Below are positions 10,522 to 20,020 of a DNA stretch of 64,000 bases, in pieces (the first letter of the stretch is position 1; each line of letters starts with the position of its first letter). The notes beneath the pieces were generated by a model that ran no database searches, was not told the DNA's origin, and worked only from the letters and a program-made list of their open reading frames with translations. The stretch is from Methylacidimicrobium sp. B4 (GTDB lineage: Bacteria; Verrucomicrobiota; Verrucomicrobiia; Methylacidiphilales; Methylacidiphilaceae). A program made the position numbers and the translations under genes. Location of the stretch: the NCBI RefSeq assembly GCF_017310545.1, contig NZ_CP066203.1:558001-622000 (forward strand). Direction: 5' to 3'.

Positions 10522-10549
10522 TCACCCTTCGGCGCTTTGCGAACGATCG

Positions 10550-10565
10550 AGCAGATCGCGTGCCA
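10550..10565 (-). promoter_or_regulatory. Sigma-54 (RpoN) promoter of the nifH operon
   Basis: On the minus strand the sequence TGGCACGCGATCTGCT matches the -24/-12 consensus TGGCACG-N4-TTGCW with one mismatch and has the obligatory GG-N10-GC spacing. Transcription would begin about 12 bases downstream, near 10540, giving a leader of about 75 bases before nifH. Its place and fit make it the likely promoter for the whole nif operon. Confidence 0.85.
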
Positions 10566-10760
10566 ACGTCGATGGCGATTGAACCGCCTCCGGCGCTCGC
10601 CCGGAGGGAGAACTCCGGTGCTTCCGCCCGTGGAGCCCGGGAAAAAGCTCCATCTTCGGATTCGACGCGCCTCCTCCCTTGCTTTGAGTGCGCCCAGGCT
10701 TCGCTTTCTTCCGCTTCGCGTCCGTCGGCAACGTGCCAAAGCCAACAAACGATCGGCCAA

Positions 10761-10776
10761 TGTCGCAAAGTAAACA
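10761..10776. promoter_or_regulatory. NifA-type upstream activator site (TGT-N10-ACA)
   Basis: TGT at 10761-10763 and ACA at 10774-10776 are separated by exactly ten bases. It lies about 196 bp upstream of the nifH -24 element, within the usual range for NifA sites. It is 42 bp from the nifV-side sigma-54-like site, closer than usual. No nifA gene is in the window. Confidence 0.65.
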
Positions 10777-10817
10777 GGTCCTGCCGGCGCTCGCCGGCCC
10801 TCCCGAGGCGCGGCACC

Positions 10818-10833
10818 TGGCATGTTTCCTGCT
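10818..10833 (+). promoter_or_regulatory. Candidate sigma-54 promoter for nifV
   Basis: TGGCATGTTTCCTGCT keeps GG-N10-GC and matches TGGCACG-N4-TTGCW with two mismatches. It points toward nifV. If used, the transcript would start close to 10844, just two bases before the ATG I favour, giving an almost leaderless mRNA; this is a reason for caution. Confidence 0.5.
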
Positions 10834-10845
10834 CGAAATCGGAGC

Positions 10846-12033
10846 ATGGCGCCTCCACCCAAAGCGCGCTTGGCTCCTCGGCTAGTCGATACCACCCTTC
10901 GGGACGGCGAGCAGGCTCCCGGTGTGGCCTTCTCCCGGGAGGAGAAGCTCCGGCTGGCCCAAGCCCTTCTCTCCGCGGGAGTGCCCGAGGTCGAGGCGGG
11001 CATTCCCGTGATGGGCGCAACGGAGCAGGAGACGCTTCGGGCCATGGCGGCGCTCGCCGGCCCCTGCGGCCGGCTCATTTCCTGGGGGAGGATGCATGCC
11101 GCCGATTTGGCAGCGATCCAAGCCCTGCCAATCCGCTTTGCCAACCTCTCCATCCCGGTTTCCGATCTCCAGATCGAGAAGAAGTTACAGAAGTCGCGCG
11201 ACTGGGTGCTCGAGACCGTCCGCCGCTTCGTTCGGGAAGCGGTTGACCTCGGGCTTGAGGTGGCGGTCGGCGGCGAGGATTCTTCCCGTGCCGATCTGGA
11301 CTTCGTCGTGCGGGTGGTGGAAACGGCGCAATCGGCTGGCGCCGTGCGCTATCGATTCGCCGACACCCTCGGCATCCTCGATCCCTTCTCGACCTTCCGC
11401 TCGATGCGCAAGCTCCGTCGCGCCGTCGACATCGACCTCGAGATCCACGCGCACGACGACCTGGGGATGGCGACCGCGAATTCGTTGGCAGCCTACCGGG
11501 CTGGAGCAACGCACATCAGCGTCACGGTCAACGGACTAGGAGAGCGGGCGGGCAATGCTCCGCTCGAAGAGGTCGTGGCGGCCTTGCGTTACGGCAGCAG
11601 AATCGATTGCGGGGTACGGAGCGACTCCCTCCTCTCCCTTTCGCAACTCGTGGCCGAAATTTCCGGGCGTCCGGTCCCCGAGGCGAAGAGCATCGTCGGG
11701 CGAGCCGTCTTCACCCATGAATCGGGGATCCACATCGACGGCCTCCTCAAGGATCCCTGGAATTACCAAGCCTTCGACCCCAAGGACCTCGGCCGCTCCC
11801 ACGAGCTCGTCCTCGGCAAGCATTCGGGCCCCCGGGCGATCCAGTGGGGCTATCGGCGTCTGGGAATCGAACTGTCGCTTTCCGAAGCCGAAGCGATGCG
11901 TCCACCCATCGCCGCGTTCGTGACCGCCCGCAAGCGCTCGCCGCAGGGCTCTGAGCTCCTCCGCCTCCTCTCGGCGACGGTCCCCAGCACCGCTCGGCAC
12001 TCCTCCGTGCGAGCGCTCCGCCCCGTTCCCTAG
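10846..12033 (+). CDS. nifV: Homocitrate synthase
   Basis: A 395-residue member of the DRE-TIM metallolyase family. [18 protein letters not shown] at the N-terminus is the acetyl-CoA/alpha-keto acid condensing motif, [20 protein letters not shown] holds metal-binding His residues, [20 protein letters not shown] is the glycine-rich block, and [14 protein letters not shown] with LVLGKHSG is typical of NifV rather than LeuA. It condenses acetyl-CoA and 2-oxoglutarate to homocitrate, the organic ligand of FeMo-co. It diverges from nifH. An in-frame ATG at 10822 would lie inside the candidate promoter, so 10846 is preferred. Some NifV-like enzymes serve lysine synthesis; the context argues for nitrogen fixation. 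Confidence 0.92.
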   Translation: MAPPPKARLAPRLVDTTLRDGEQAPGVAFSREEKLRLAQALLSAGVPEVEAGIPVMGATEQETLRAMAALAGPCGRLISWGRMHAADLAAIQALPIRFANLSIPVSDLQIEKKLQKSRDWVLETVRRFVREAVDLGLEVAVGGEDSSRADLDFVVRVVETAQSAGAVRYRFADTLGILDPFSTFRSMRKLRRAVDIDLEIHAHDDLGMATANSLAAYRAGATHISVTVNGLGERAGNAPLEEVVAALRYGSRIDCGVRSDSLLSLSQLVAEISGRPVPEAKSIVGRAVFTHESGIHIDGLLKDPWNYQAFDPKDLGRSHELVLGKHSGPRAIQWGYRRLGIELSLSEAEAMRPPIAAFVTARKRSPQGSELLRLLSATVPSTARHSSVRALRPVP

Positions 12034-12037
12034 CCGG

Positions 12038-13135
12038 CTACGAAGCCAGGATGCTCGCCCCCAGCTTCAACTGCGCCAGCGCAAGCCGCAGCTCCCGCCG
12101 GATCATCAGGAGCACCTCTTGCGAGAGGCGCTTCTTCTCCTCGATCGCCGAGCTCACTTCTTCCCGGTAGGCGGCAAGGGAAGCGGCTACCTGATGCAGG
12201 CATTCATGCCAGGCTGCAGCGATGCGGCACATCGATGCGCCAGCCGGGACGCGGGAGAGATGCGAATGGATCCGCTGCTGAGCTGCCACCAGCTCGGCCA
12301 AGAGGATCTTTTCTGAGGGAACCCGCTTCAGGTTGCTCACCAGGCCGAGCCGATGCAGGAGCCAGATCGTCCACTTCGTCGGGTCCCACTGCCAGGGCTT
12401 CACCCCGTTCCGGTAGTCGTGCTGAAACTCGTGGTGGAAATTGTGGTAGCCCTCACCGAAGGTGAAGAGCGCCATGATCCAGCTGTCCCGAGCGGTGCAG
12501 CGGAACGAGTAGGGCTGATCCCCGATCATGTGGCAGAGCGAATTGATGAAGAAGGTCATCTGCTGCACCGCGACCACCCGGGCGACTCCCCCGACCAGAA
12601 ATCCCCCCAGGGCACCGATCCATCCCGCGTGGAGCGCCCCCAAGGCCGTCGGCAGGCCGAATCCCGCCAGGAATGCCAGCGGCACCACATACTTGTCCTG
12701 CCAGCGGCAAAGAGGGTCGGAGAGGAGATCCTTCACGTTGTCGAGAGGCCGCTCCGGCCGGAACTTCACGAGCAGCCACCCGATGTGCGCGTGGAAAAAG
12801 CCCTTGCGAATGTCGTAGGGGTCCTCGTCGCGATCGACATGCTTGTGGTGGTGGCGATGATCGGAGGCCCAAGAGATCGCCGATCCTTCAAAGGAGGCCG
12901 CGCCGAAGAGCAGCACGAAGAAGCGTACCGGCCACTTCGCCTGAAAGGACCGATGGGAAAAGAGACGGTGGTAGCCCAAGGTGATGCTCAATCCGGTCGC
13001 CAGGAAGAACCCCAGAAACAGCACCCACTGGTACCAGTCGATTCCATAAACCCAGGCGTAAGCCGGGGTCGCCGTCAACGCGACTACCAGGGTAGAGATC
13101 AAAAAAATGCTCGTCGGCCAATTCACACGATTCAC
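12038..13135 (-). CDS. Acyl-CoA/acyl-lipid delta-9 type fatty acid desaturase
   Basis: Integral membrane desaturase of 365 residues with the three histidine boxes: HRLFSH, HRHHHKHVD and EGYHNFHHEF. Hydrophobic spans near the N-terminus (WPTSIFLISTLVVALTATPA, WYQWVLFLGFFLATGLSITL) and around the middle fit four membrane segments. It inserts a double bond in saturated acyl chains, adjusting membrane fluidity. I choose the GTG at 13135 because AGGAG lies eight bases upstream; the longer frame from 13183 lacks this. A helical C-terminal extension of about 90 residues (IEEKKRLSQEVLLMIRRELR) goes beyond the catalytic core. It ends four bases from nifV, tail to tail. Confidence 0.9.
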   Translation of the reverse strand: MNRVNWPTSIFLISTLVVALTATPAYAWVYGIDWYQWVLFLGFFLATGLSITLGYHRLFSHRSFQAKWPVRFFVLLFGAASFEGSAISWASDHRHHHKHVDRDEDPYDIRKGFFHAHIGWLLVKFRPERPLDNVKDLLSDPLCRWQDKYVVPLAFLAGFGLPTALGALHAGWIGALGGFLVGGVARVVAVQQMTFFINSLCHMIGDQPYSFRCTARDSWIMALFTFGEGYHNFHHEFQHDYRNGVKPWQWDPTKWTIWLLHRLGLVSNLKRVPSEKILLAELVAAQQRIHSHLSRVPAGASMCRIAAAWHECLHQVAASLAAYREEVSSAIEEKKRLSQEVLLMIRRELRLALAQLKLGASILAS

Positions 13136-13210
13136 TCGCCATTCTCCTAAGGATGCGCCAAGACACGGGGGATGGAATTCCACAAAAGTTCAGAGGAAAG
13201 ACCGTCTTCC

Positions 13211-13312
13211 TTTGGCATCTGTGCCTTGATCAAGATCTAGTTACAGCCAAAAATACGGAAACAGACCCTCCGTTTGGCAGTGTAATCGGCGGCCGCTTGC
13301 GTTTACAGCCAA
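13211..13312. promoter_or_regulatory. Duplicated dyad element upstream of the desaturase
   Basis: Two blocks are repeated with the same spacing: TTTGGCA at 13211 and 13273, and TTACAGCCAA at 13241 and 13303, so the period is 62 bp and the gap between blocks is 23 bases in both copies. Within each copy TTTGGC and GCCAA form an inverted repeat. The intervening bases are not conserved apart from a CTTGATCAAG palindrome at 13225. The pair lies 75-180 bp upstream of the desaturase start, where a regulator could bind; the rest of 13136-13461 shows no gene. Confidence 0.55.
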
Positions 13313-13461
13313 TTCTTTGCATCCACCGCATGCAAATTGCGACCGAGATCGGCGCCGAGGACCAGCTTCTCGAGCAAGACCGCGATTCCCGGCTCGCGAG
13401 CGAAACCTCACCCGCGCACCCCGCTCCGGGCCGGAGCCGCTTCGGCTCGCCCGACCCGCAA

Positions 13462-14835
13462 TCAGGAAACGCGCAGCCGCAGATCCTCGAGCAGCTCGGC
13501 GATCCGGACGCGTTCCTGGCGCATGCTGTCGCGCTCACGGACGGTGACGGTCTCCTTCTCCCCGGCGAACGGTCCGGTACGCGCTCCTTCCAGGGTTTCG
13601 AAGTCGATCGTCACCCCGAAGGGGGTTCCCACCTCATCCATCCGGCGATAGCGGCGGCCGATCGCCCCGCTCTCGTCGTAGAAGATCCGCAAGTGCCCCC
13701 GGAGGAGGTCGGCGACCTCGCGCGCCTTCCGGACCAGCTCCTCGTTGTTCTTGACGAGGGGAAAGACGCCGGCCTTGATCGGCGCAACCCGGGGGGAAAG
13801 ATGGAGGACGACCCGCTTCTCGACCTTCCCTCCCTCGGCGACCACATTCTCCTCGTCGTACGCCTCGCAGAGGATGGCCAGGAACGTCCGATCGACACCG
13901 CCGCTCGGCTCGATCACGTGCGGGATATATTTCTGCCCGGTCTCCTCGTCGAAATACTCGAGCGGCTTGCCGCTGGCCACGGCGTGCTGGCGGAGGTCGA
14001 AATCGGTCCGGTAGGCGATCCCTTCGAGCTCCTGGCGCCCAAAGGGGAAGGTGTACTCCAGATCGTAGGTCTTTTCCGAATAAAAGGCCCTCTCCCCTTC
14101 CGGAACGTCCCGCACATGGATGTGCTGCCGCGGCAGCCCGATCGATTCATACCAGGCGAGGCGGGATTCCTTCCACTTCTCCAGCTCCTCGAGCCCGGTT
14201 CCCGGTCGAACGAAATATTCGACCTCCATCTGCTCGAACTCGCGGGAGCGAAAGAGGAAGTTCCGGGGATTGACCTCGTTGCGGAAGGACTTGCCGATCT
14301 GCGCGATGCCGAAGGGGATCTTCTTCCTCGAGGTCTCGAGCACGTTGCGGAACTGGACGAAGATCGCCTGCGCTGTCTCGGGACGCAGGTAAGTAAGGGA
14401 GCTCTCCTCTTCCAAGGGTCCCACGTAGGTCCGGAAGAGAAGATTGAATCGGCGTGGCTCGGTCAGCTCCCCGCCGCACTCCCCCGGACGCTTGGAAGGC
14501 TTTTGCGGGCAGCGCGCATCGGCGAGCTGATCGGTGCGGAAGCGCGCCTTGCAGACCTTGCAATCGACCAGCCAGTCGACGAACTGCTCCTCGTGCGTGC
14601 TCGCCTTCCAGACCGCCCGGTTCATGAGAATGGAGCCGTCGAGACCCACGATGTCGTCCCGCAGCTGCGTCATCGAGCGCCACCAGAGCTCCTTGATATT
14701 CCTCTTGAGCTCGACGCCGAGCGGGCCGAAGTCCCACAGGCCGTTGAGTCCGCCGTAGATCTCAGAGGAGGGATAGACAAAGCCACGGCGCTTGCAGAGC
14801 GCAACGAGCTTTTCCATGAGAGGTTCTTCTGTCAT
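13462..14835 (-). CDS. glyS: Glycyl-tRNA synthetase, alpha2 type
   Basis: The 457-residue class II enzyme is of the single-chain eukaryote/Gram-positive kind, not the alpha-beta heterotetramer. Features: YGGLNGLWDFGPLGVELKRN near the N-terminus, the Cys-rich insert CKVCKARF...CPQKPSKRPGECGG, motif 2 QIGKSFRNEVNPRNFLFRSR, motif 3 EPSGGVDRTFLAIL and the C-terminal anticodon domain (LSPRVAPIKAGVFPL). It charges tRNA-Gly with glycine. The start is ATG at 14835; another ATG at 14817 is possible. It diverges from the AsmA-like gene, with 60 bases between them. Confidence 0.96.
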   Translation of the reverse strand: MTEEPLMEKLVALCKRRGFVYPSSEIYGGLNGLWDFGPLGVELKRNIKELWWRSMTQLRDDIVGLDGSILMNRAVWKASTHEEQFVDWLVDCKVCKARFRTDQLADARCPQKPSKRPGECGGELTEPRRFNLLFRTYVGPLEEESSLTYLRPETAQAIFVQFRNVLETSRKKIPFGIAQIGKSFRNEVNPRNFLFRSREFEQMEVEYFVRPGTGLEELEKWKESRLAWYESIGLPRQHIHVRDVPEGERAFYSEKTYDLEYTFPFGRQELEGIAYRTDFDLRQHAVASGKPLEYFDEETGQKYIPHVIEPSGGVDRTFLAILCEAYDEENVVAEGGKVEKRVVLHLSPRVAPIKAGVFPLVKNNEELVRKAREVADLLRGHLRIFYDESGAIGRRYRRMDEVGTPFGVTIDFETLEGARTGPFAGEKETVTVRERDSMRQERVRIAELLEDLRLRVS

Positions 14836-14895
14836 AAGAAATCAGCGGCGTGCGGCCAGGCCCGGCCGCACGGCAACGAGAGCGGTTAGGAATCG

Positions 14896-17310
14896 ATGTC
14901 TCCCAGATCCAAGACAAGGAAAAAGCCCCTTCCCTCTCGCGCCTCCGTTCTGCGGATCCTTTCCGGCTTCGCCGGCCGAATTGCCAGCCATTTCGTTCTC
15001 GCGACGGTCGGGCTGCTTGCCGCGCTCCTCGTCGCCGCCTTCCTCCTATTACGGTTCTCCGGAGTGCCCACGCAAATCAAAAACGTCCTTCTGGCCGAGC
15101 TGGAGGCGCGAGAGATCACCATCTCCGTCGGGCGCCTCTCCCTCGACCCGCTGGGCCATCTCATCGCCAGCCGGGTCGCCGTCTTTCGCAATCGGGACCG
15201 GCAAGAGGTCTGGCTCGAGGTCGATCGCGTCCGGCTCTCGGTCGCCTGGCTCGCCTGGTGGAGGGGCAAGCCCTGGATCAAGAACGCCTCGGTCCACAAC
15301 GCCACGATCCGTCTTCCGATCACGCCACAGAGCGAGGTGGAGCTATCCCGGGTTTCCGCCCGGGTCAACTTTGTTCCGGGCGCCCTGGAAATTCTGAGTG
15401 CGAACGCACGCGTCCTCAATCTCGAGCTCCGCCTCAAAGGGCGCATCCTCCTCAACGGATACCCCTCGCTCCCGCCCGCCGCGCCCGAGCAGCATCAGGC
15501 GGCCGACCTCCTCTGGCATCGCATTCTCGCTGCCGTCGACGAGATCGAAACCCAGCGCCCCATCCCCGTAGAGGTCGAGCTTTCGATGGCGACCAGGGAC
15601 CCTTGGGAGGCGAGCATCCACGGCCGGATCCTCCCCTCCCCGATTGCGTGGCAGCAGATTCCTCTTGGGCGGTTGACGGGAGAGCTCCGCCTGGCCGGGC
15701 GGATCCTCCGCCTGGAGGAGCTCAGGCTCGGATTTCCCCGAGGGGAGATCTCCCTATGGGGGGAAGCTGATCTGCCGCAAGAGACGGGCTTCGTCGAATT
15801 GCTGAGCAACGCCGACCCGACCGTCCTCCGCCCTTCGCTTCCGGACCCGGTCGCCGCCGTCGTCCAAGAGTTTCATTTCATCGACCTCCCCAGCTTGAGC
15901 GGGCGGCTGACGGCCAAGTGGGGCCGGGAGCCATCCCTCCGCCTCTCGGCCGACCTCCATTGGCACCACTTCCGCTACCGCGGCCATCCCTTCGATGAGC
16001 TTTCGATCCCCCTCGCCTACGATGGGGCCAAGCTCTTCATCCCGGAAGCAAAGCTCCGTTCTCCCGGAGGCAACGTCGACGCGGAGCTCCTGTACGAGAG
16101 CGCGCCGCCCAAGTTGCGCCTCAAGGCGGAATCGACCATCGACCCGACCGTCTTCCTCGGCCTGGCGGGCAACGCCGCTGACCGGTTCTTGGAATCACTC
16201 TCCTTCCCCAAGGAGCCTCCGTGGGCTCGGGGGGAGATCACGAGCCGCAATCCGCTCGATCCCAAGAGCTGGGAGGTACACGGTACCTTTTTAGCAAAGA
16301 ACTGCTCTTACAAGGGAGTGGCCGTTCGCTCGATCCAGTCCGACATCGGATTCCAGGATCAGATTCTCCGGTTCTCGCACTTCGCGGCGTCCCGGCCCGA
16401 AGGGACGATCTCGGGGAACTTCGATAACGATTTCGGCCACAAGATCGTGACCGTCCACGACCTCCTCTCCTCGGTCGACGTAATCGCCTCGGCCCCGGCT
16501 CTGGGAGAGAAGTTCCCCGCCTACGTGCAACCCTACCCCTTCGAAAAGCCGCCACGACTCCAGGTGAACGGCGTTGTCGATCTCAACGAGGGGAGCCGGA
16601 ACCCGGTCAGCAACCTCCGAGTCGAGGTCCAGTCCGATTCTGTGCTCAACTATGTCCTCTTCGGGCGTAACTTCCCGATTGTCTCCCCCAAGGGCAGGAT
16701 CCTTCTCCGCCGCAACGAGCTCACCGTCCAGGTCGACCAGTCCTCCCTTTTCGGTGGCCCGCTTCACGGAACCTTCCAGGTCACCCTTCGCCCTCAGCCC
16801 ACCCCCTGTCCCTTTCATTCGGTCTTCGATCTCGATCACGGCGATTTTCACCAGGTCATGACGAACCTCTACCACGTCGAGAAGTGCTCCGGTCCCCTGC
16901 AGTTCCATCTCGCCTTGTCTGGATTCGTCGGCAATCTTCCCTCGCTGACCGGCGACGGAGATTTCGACGTTCGCGACGGCTACATCCTCTCGATCCCGTT
17001 CCTGGGGGGGCTCTCGACCAGCATGAGCACGGTCATCCCGGATTTTGCGATGGCCAAGGCCGATCAAGCGCACGCCCACTTTCGCGTCGGAAGTGGGGAG
17101 ATCACGACCGACCAGTTCACCATCTCGAGCGTCGCCTTCACGATCATTGGGAAGGGAAGCTACAACTTCCTTCACGACAACCTCGAAGCCGATGCCCGTG
17201 TCAACGTTCGCGGCCCGATGGGAGCTGTCTTGTTCCCGATCAGCAAGCTCTTCGAGTACCATGGCTCGGGCAAGCTCGCCGCGCCGGAATGGAAGCCGCG
17301 TAACTTTTGA
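14896..17310 (+). CDS. AsmA-like envelope protein
   Basis: An 804-residue protein with one N-terminal membrane anchor (HFVLATVGLLAALLVAAFLL, about residues 32-52) and a long periplasmic beta-rich region. The C-terminal part (residues about 640-800, with DGDFDVRDGYILSIPFLGG and the end FPISKLFEYHGSGKLAAPEW) fits the AsmA C-terminal domain. AsmA/TamB/YhdP proteins bridge inner and outer membranes and are implicated in phospholipid transport and envelope integrity. TTAGGA precedes the ATG. It is followed after 59 bases by valS in the same direction, with which it may be co-transcribed. Which AsmA subgroup it belongs to cannot be told by eye. Confidence 0.8.
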   Translation: MSPRSKTRKKPLPSRASVLRILSGFAGRIASHFVLATVGLLAALLVAAFLLLRFSGVPTQIKNVLLAELEAREITISVGRLSLDPLGHLIASRVAVFRNRDRQEVWLEVDRVRLSVAWLAWWRGKPWIKNASVHNATIRLPITPQSEVELSRVSARVNFVPGALEILSANARVLNLELRLKGRILLNGYPSLPPAAPEQHQAADLLWHRILAAVDEIETQRPIPVEVELSMATRDPWEASIHGRILPSPIAWQQIPLGRLTGELRLAGRILRLEELRLGFPRGEISLWGEADLPQETGFVELLSNADPTVLRPSLPDPVAAVVQEFHFIDLPSLSGRLTAKWGREPSLRLSADLHWHHFRYRGHPFDELSIPLAYDGAKLFIPEAKLRSPGGNVDAELLYESAPPKLRLKAESTIDPTVFLGLAGNAADRFLESLSFPKEPPWARGEITSRNPLDPKSWEVHGTFLAKNCSYKGVAVRSIQSDIGFQDQILRFSHFAASRPEGTISGNFDNDFGHKIVTVHDLLSSVDVIASAPALGEKFPAYVQPYPFEKPPRLQVNGVVDLNEGSRNPVSNLRVEVQSDSVLNYVLFGRNFPIVSPKGRILLRRNELTVQVDQSSLFGGPLHGTFQVTLRPQPTPCPFHSVFDLDHGDFHQVMTNLYHVEKCSGPLQFHLALSGFVGNLPSLTGDGDFDVRDGYILSIPFLGGLSTSMSTVIPDFAMAKADQAHAHFRVGSGEITTDQFTISSVAFTIIGKGSYNFLHDNLEADARVNVRGPMGAVLFPISKLFEYHGSGKLAAPEWKPRNF

Positions 17311-17369
17311 CCGGGCGGAGAAAGCGTCCCGGCTCGCCAAAGCCCGAAGCAGACGATATAGGGAAAAAA

Positions 17370-20000
17370 ATGTCCGAACTTCCCAAAGCGTATGAGCCCC
17401 AAGCGATCGCCGAGTCGCTCTACGCTCGCTGGCTCCACGACGGAAACCACCGGGCGGACCCCGAGTCGCTCAAGCCCGCATTCTCCCTCGTCATGCCGCC
17501 TCCGAACATCACCGGCATGCTGACTCTTGGCCACGTCCTGAACAACTCCCTCCAGGACGTCCTCGCCCGCAAGGCCCGCCTCGAGGGGTGTGAGGTCCTC
17601 TGGCTCCCGGGCACGGATCACGCCGGGCTGGCGACCGAGATGGTCGTGGAGCGCTCCTTGCGCAAGCAGCGTGGCATCGGGCGCAGGGAGGTGGGCCGGG
17701 AAGAGTTTCTCCGGCTGGTCGAGGAATGGCGGGAAACCCATGGCCGCATCATCATCGAGCAGCTCAAGAAGCTCGGGAGCTCCGCAGACTGGTCACGAGA
17801 GCGCTTCACGATGGATGCGGGCTATTCGCGGGCGGTGCAAAGAGTCTTCGTCGAGCTCTACCGGAAGGGGCTCATCTATCGGGGCAAACGCATGGTCAAC
17901 TGGTGCCCCGCCTCCCTGACCGCACTCTCCGACGAAGAAGTCCTTCCGCGCGAGGAGCAGTCCCATCTCTACTACGTCCGCTACGCTCTGGAGGGCGACC
18001 CCGGCTCCTTCCTCACCGTCGCCACCACCCGACCAGAGACCATTCCGGGAGACACGGGCATCGCGGTCCATCCGGAAGATGAGCGCTACCGGCGCTGGAT
18101 TGGAGCGCGGGCCTTCCGGCCCTTCCCCCACGAGCCGATTCCGATCGTCGCCGACGCGGCGGTCGATCCCGCCTTCGGCACCGGAGCGCTCAAGATCACC
18201 CCCGCGCACGACAAGCTCGACTTCGAAATCGGCCATCGGCACGGGTTGCCGATCGTCGACATCCTCCATCCCGACGGTCGTCTCCACTGCCCTGCCCTTC
18301 CCGAGCTCGACGGCCTCGATCGTTTCGAAGCGCGAAGAAGGGCGGCCTCGCTTCTGGAAGAAAAGGGCCTGCTCGCCAAGGTCGAGCCCTACCTCCACAC
18401 CGTGGGGGTGAGCGAGCGAGCCAACGTACCGATCGAGCCCCGGCTCTCCGAGCAGTGGTTCCTCCGCTATCCAAAGCTCGAGGAAGCCCTCCAGGTGGTG
18501 CGGGAGCGCCGGATCCGATTCTTTCCCGAGCATTGGGAAAAGGTGTACGAACATTGGATCGAGAACATCCAGGACTGGTGCATCTCCCGTCAAGTCTGGT
18601 GGGGACACCGCATCCCCGTCTGGTGGAAAGAGGGCTCGCATCGATGCCAGGTCGAGTCGCCCGGCCCCGATTGGACTCAGGATCCCGATACGCTCGATAC
18701 CTGGTTTTCCTCCTGGCTTTGGGCGTTCGAGACGATGGACTCCGCTACCCGGCGAAAGTTCTATCCCACCTCGGTCCTGGTGACCGGCCCCGACATCATC
18801 TTCCTCTGGGTCGCCCGCATGATCATCGCAGGACTCGAGTTCCAGCCGGGCCGGGGCTCGGGCCCAGAGGAGAACATCCCCTTCCGCGCCGTCTACTTCA
18901 CCGGCCTCATCCGCGATCGCTTGGGGCGGAAGATGTCGAAATCCCTTGGCAACTCGCCGGATCCTCTCCTCCTGATCGAGAAATATGGTGCGGATGGCCT
19001 CCGCTTCGGGCTCTTACGGATCGCTCCGCAAGGCCAGGACATCCGCTTCGACGAGAAGCAGATCGAAGAAGGCCGAAACTTCTGCAACAAGCTCTGGAAT
19101 GCCTGCCGCTTTCGGGTCCGCTATGGTCCGCTCTCCGCGGACGCGCGGCCCTGGGAGCATCGCCTCTCTCCATTTGCCGTGGAGATGCTGGCCGCGCTCG
19201 GCCGGACCGGAATCCGACTCGAGGAAGCCTTCGCCGCCTACGAGTTTAGCGAGGCCGCGGGGCTCCTCTATGCCTTCGTCTGGGATGACTTTTGCGCCTC
19301 CTTCCTCGAGGCGACCAAGGTCGACCTCGCCCGGGAGGGAAGTCCGACCGCCTCCGGAACCCTCGCCGCGTTCGACTATGCGCTCTCCTGGACCCTTCGG
19401 CTGCTCCACCCCTTCTGCCCTTTCGTCACCGAGGAGCTCTGGAACCGGCTCGAGCTCGGCCCCTCCACGATTCAGTTCGCCGGCTGGTTCAGCGCCGCAG
19501 AGGCGCAGGAGCTCGAGGAACGGCTGGCCGAGAGGAAGGAAGCGGCTCTGCAGGCTCGGGCGATCTATCAGGCGGCCGAACGGGGACGTCATCTCCGGTC
19601 CACCTACGGCGTTCCCTCCAACCAGAAGGTCCCCTTTCTGCTCCGCGCTGATGCGCCCCTGGCCGATGCCGAGAGGGCGGTGCTCGCGGCGCTCGCGAAC
19701 GCGAGTGAAGTCGCCGACCTCGATGGCCCGCCACCCAAGGCTCCGATGGTGCTCACCGCCGTTGGCGAGCTCTACCTCCCCTTGGAGGGCATTCTCGACC
19801 TGGAGCTGGAGCGGAAGCGGTTGACCCACGAGAAGGAGAAGCTCGCCCGCAACTGGAAAGGGATCCAGGAGCGGCTGCAAAATCCGGAGGTCTCTGCCCG
19901 GGTGCCGGCCGAAAAGCTCAAAGCCTGGAAAGAACAGGCAGAAGAGCTCGAAGGCGCGATGCGCCGCATCGAGGCTCAGCTCAGCGAGATCTCCCAATAG
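17370..20000 (+). CDS. valS: Valyl-tRNA synthetase
   Basis: The class I synthetase has 876 residues, the normal length. It shows PPPNITGMLTLGHVLNNSLQ (the HIGH motif as TLGH), the editing domain with TTRPETIPGDTGIAVHPEDE, WCISRQVWWGHRIPVWW, and KMSKSLGNSPDPL (KMSKS). The C-terminal coiled-coil arm (LELERKRLTHEKEKLARNWK) that grips tRNA-Val is present. I use ATG 17370, with AGGG upstream, rather than an upstream frame extension from 17307. It ends 20 bases from recA, tail to tail. Confidence 0.98.
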   Translation: MSELPKAYEPQAIAESLYARWLHDGNHRADPESLKPAFSLVMPPPNITGMLTLGHVLNNSLQDVLARKARLEGCEVLWLPGTDHAGLATEMVVERSLRKQRGIGRREVGREEFLRLVEEWRETHGRIIIEQLKKLGSSADWSRERFTMDAGYSRAVQRVFVELYRKGLIYRGKRMVNWCPASLTALSDEEVLPREEQSHLYYVRYALEGDPGSFLTVATTRPETIPGDTGIAVHPEDERYRRWIGARAFRPFPHEPIPIVADAAVDPAFGTGALKITPAHDKLDFEIGHRHGLPIVDILHPDGRLHCPALPELDGLDRFEARRRAASLLEEKGLLAKVEPYLHTVGVSERANVPIEPRLSEQWFLRYPKLEEALQVVRERRIRFFPEHWEKVYEHWIENIQDWCISRQVWWGHRIPVWWKEGSHRCQVESPGPDWTQDPDTLDTWFSSWLWAFETMDSATRRKFYPTSVLVTGPDIIFLWVARMIIAGLEFQPGRGSGPEENIPFRAVYFTGLIRDRLGRKMSKSLGNSPDPLLLIEKYGADGLRFGLLRIAPQGQDIRFDEKQIEEGRNFCNKLWNACRFRVRYGPLSADARPWEHRLSPFAVEMLAALGRTGIRLEEAFAAYEFSEAAGLLYAFVWDDFCASFLEATKVDLAREGSPTASGTLAAFDYALSWTLRLLHPFCPFVTEELWNRLELGPSTIQFAGWFSAAEAQELEERLAERKEAALQARAIYQAAERGRHLRSTYGVPSNQKVPFLLRADAPLADAERAVLAALANASEVADLDGPPPKAPMVLTAVGELYLPLEGILDLELERKRLTHEKEKLARNWKGIQERLQNPEVSARVPAEKLKAWKEQAEELEGAMRRIEAQLSEISQ

Positions 20001-20020
20001 AACGAATAGAGCGCCGCTCT

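Noticed and set aside
10727-10738. TGGCACGTTGCC on the minus strand as a second sigma-54 promoter
   Set aside because: GG and GC are only six bases apart instead of ten.
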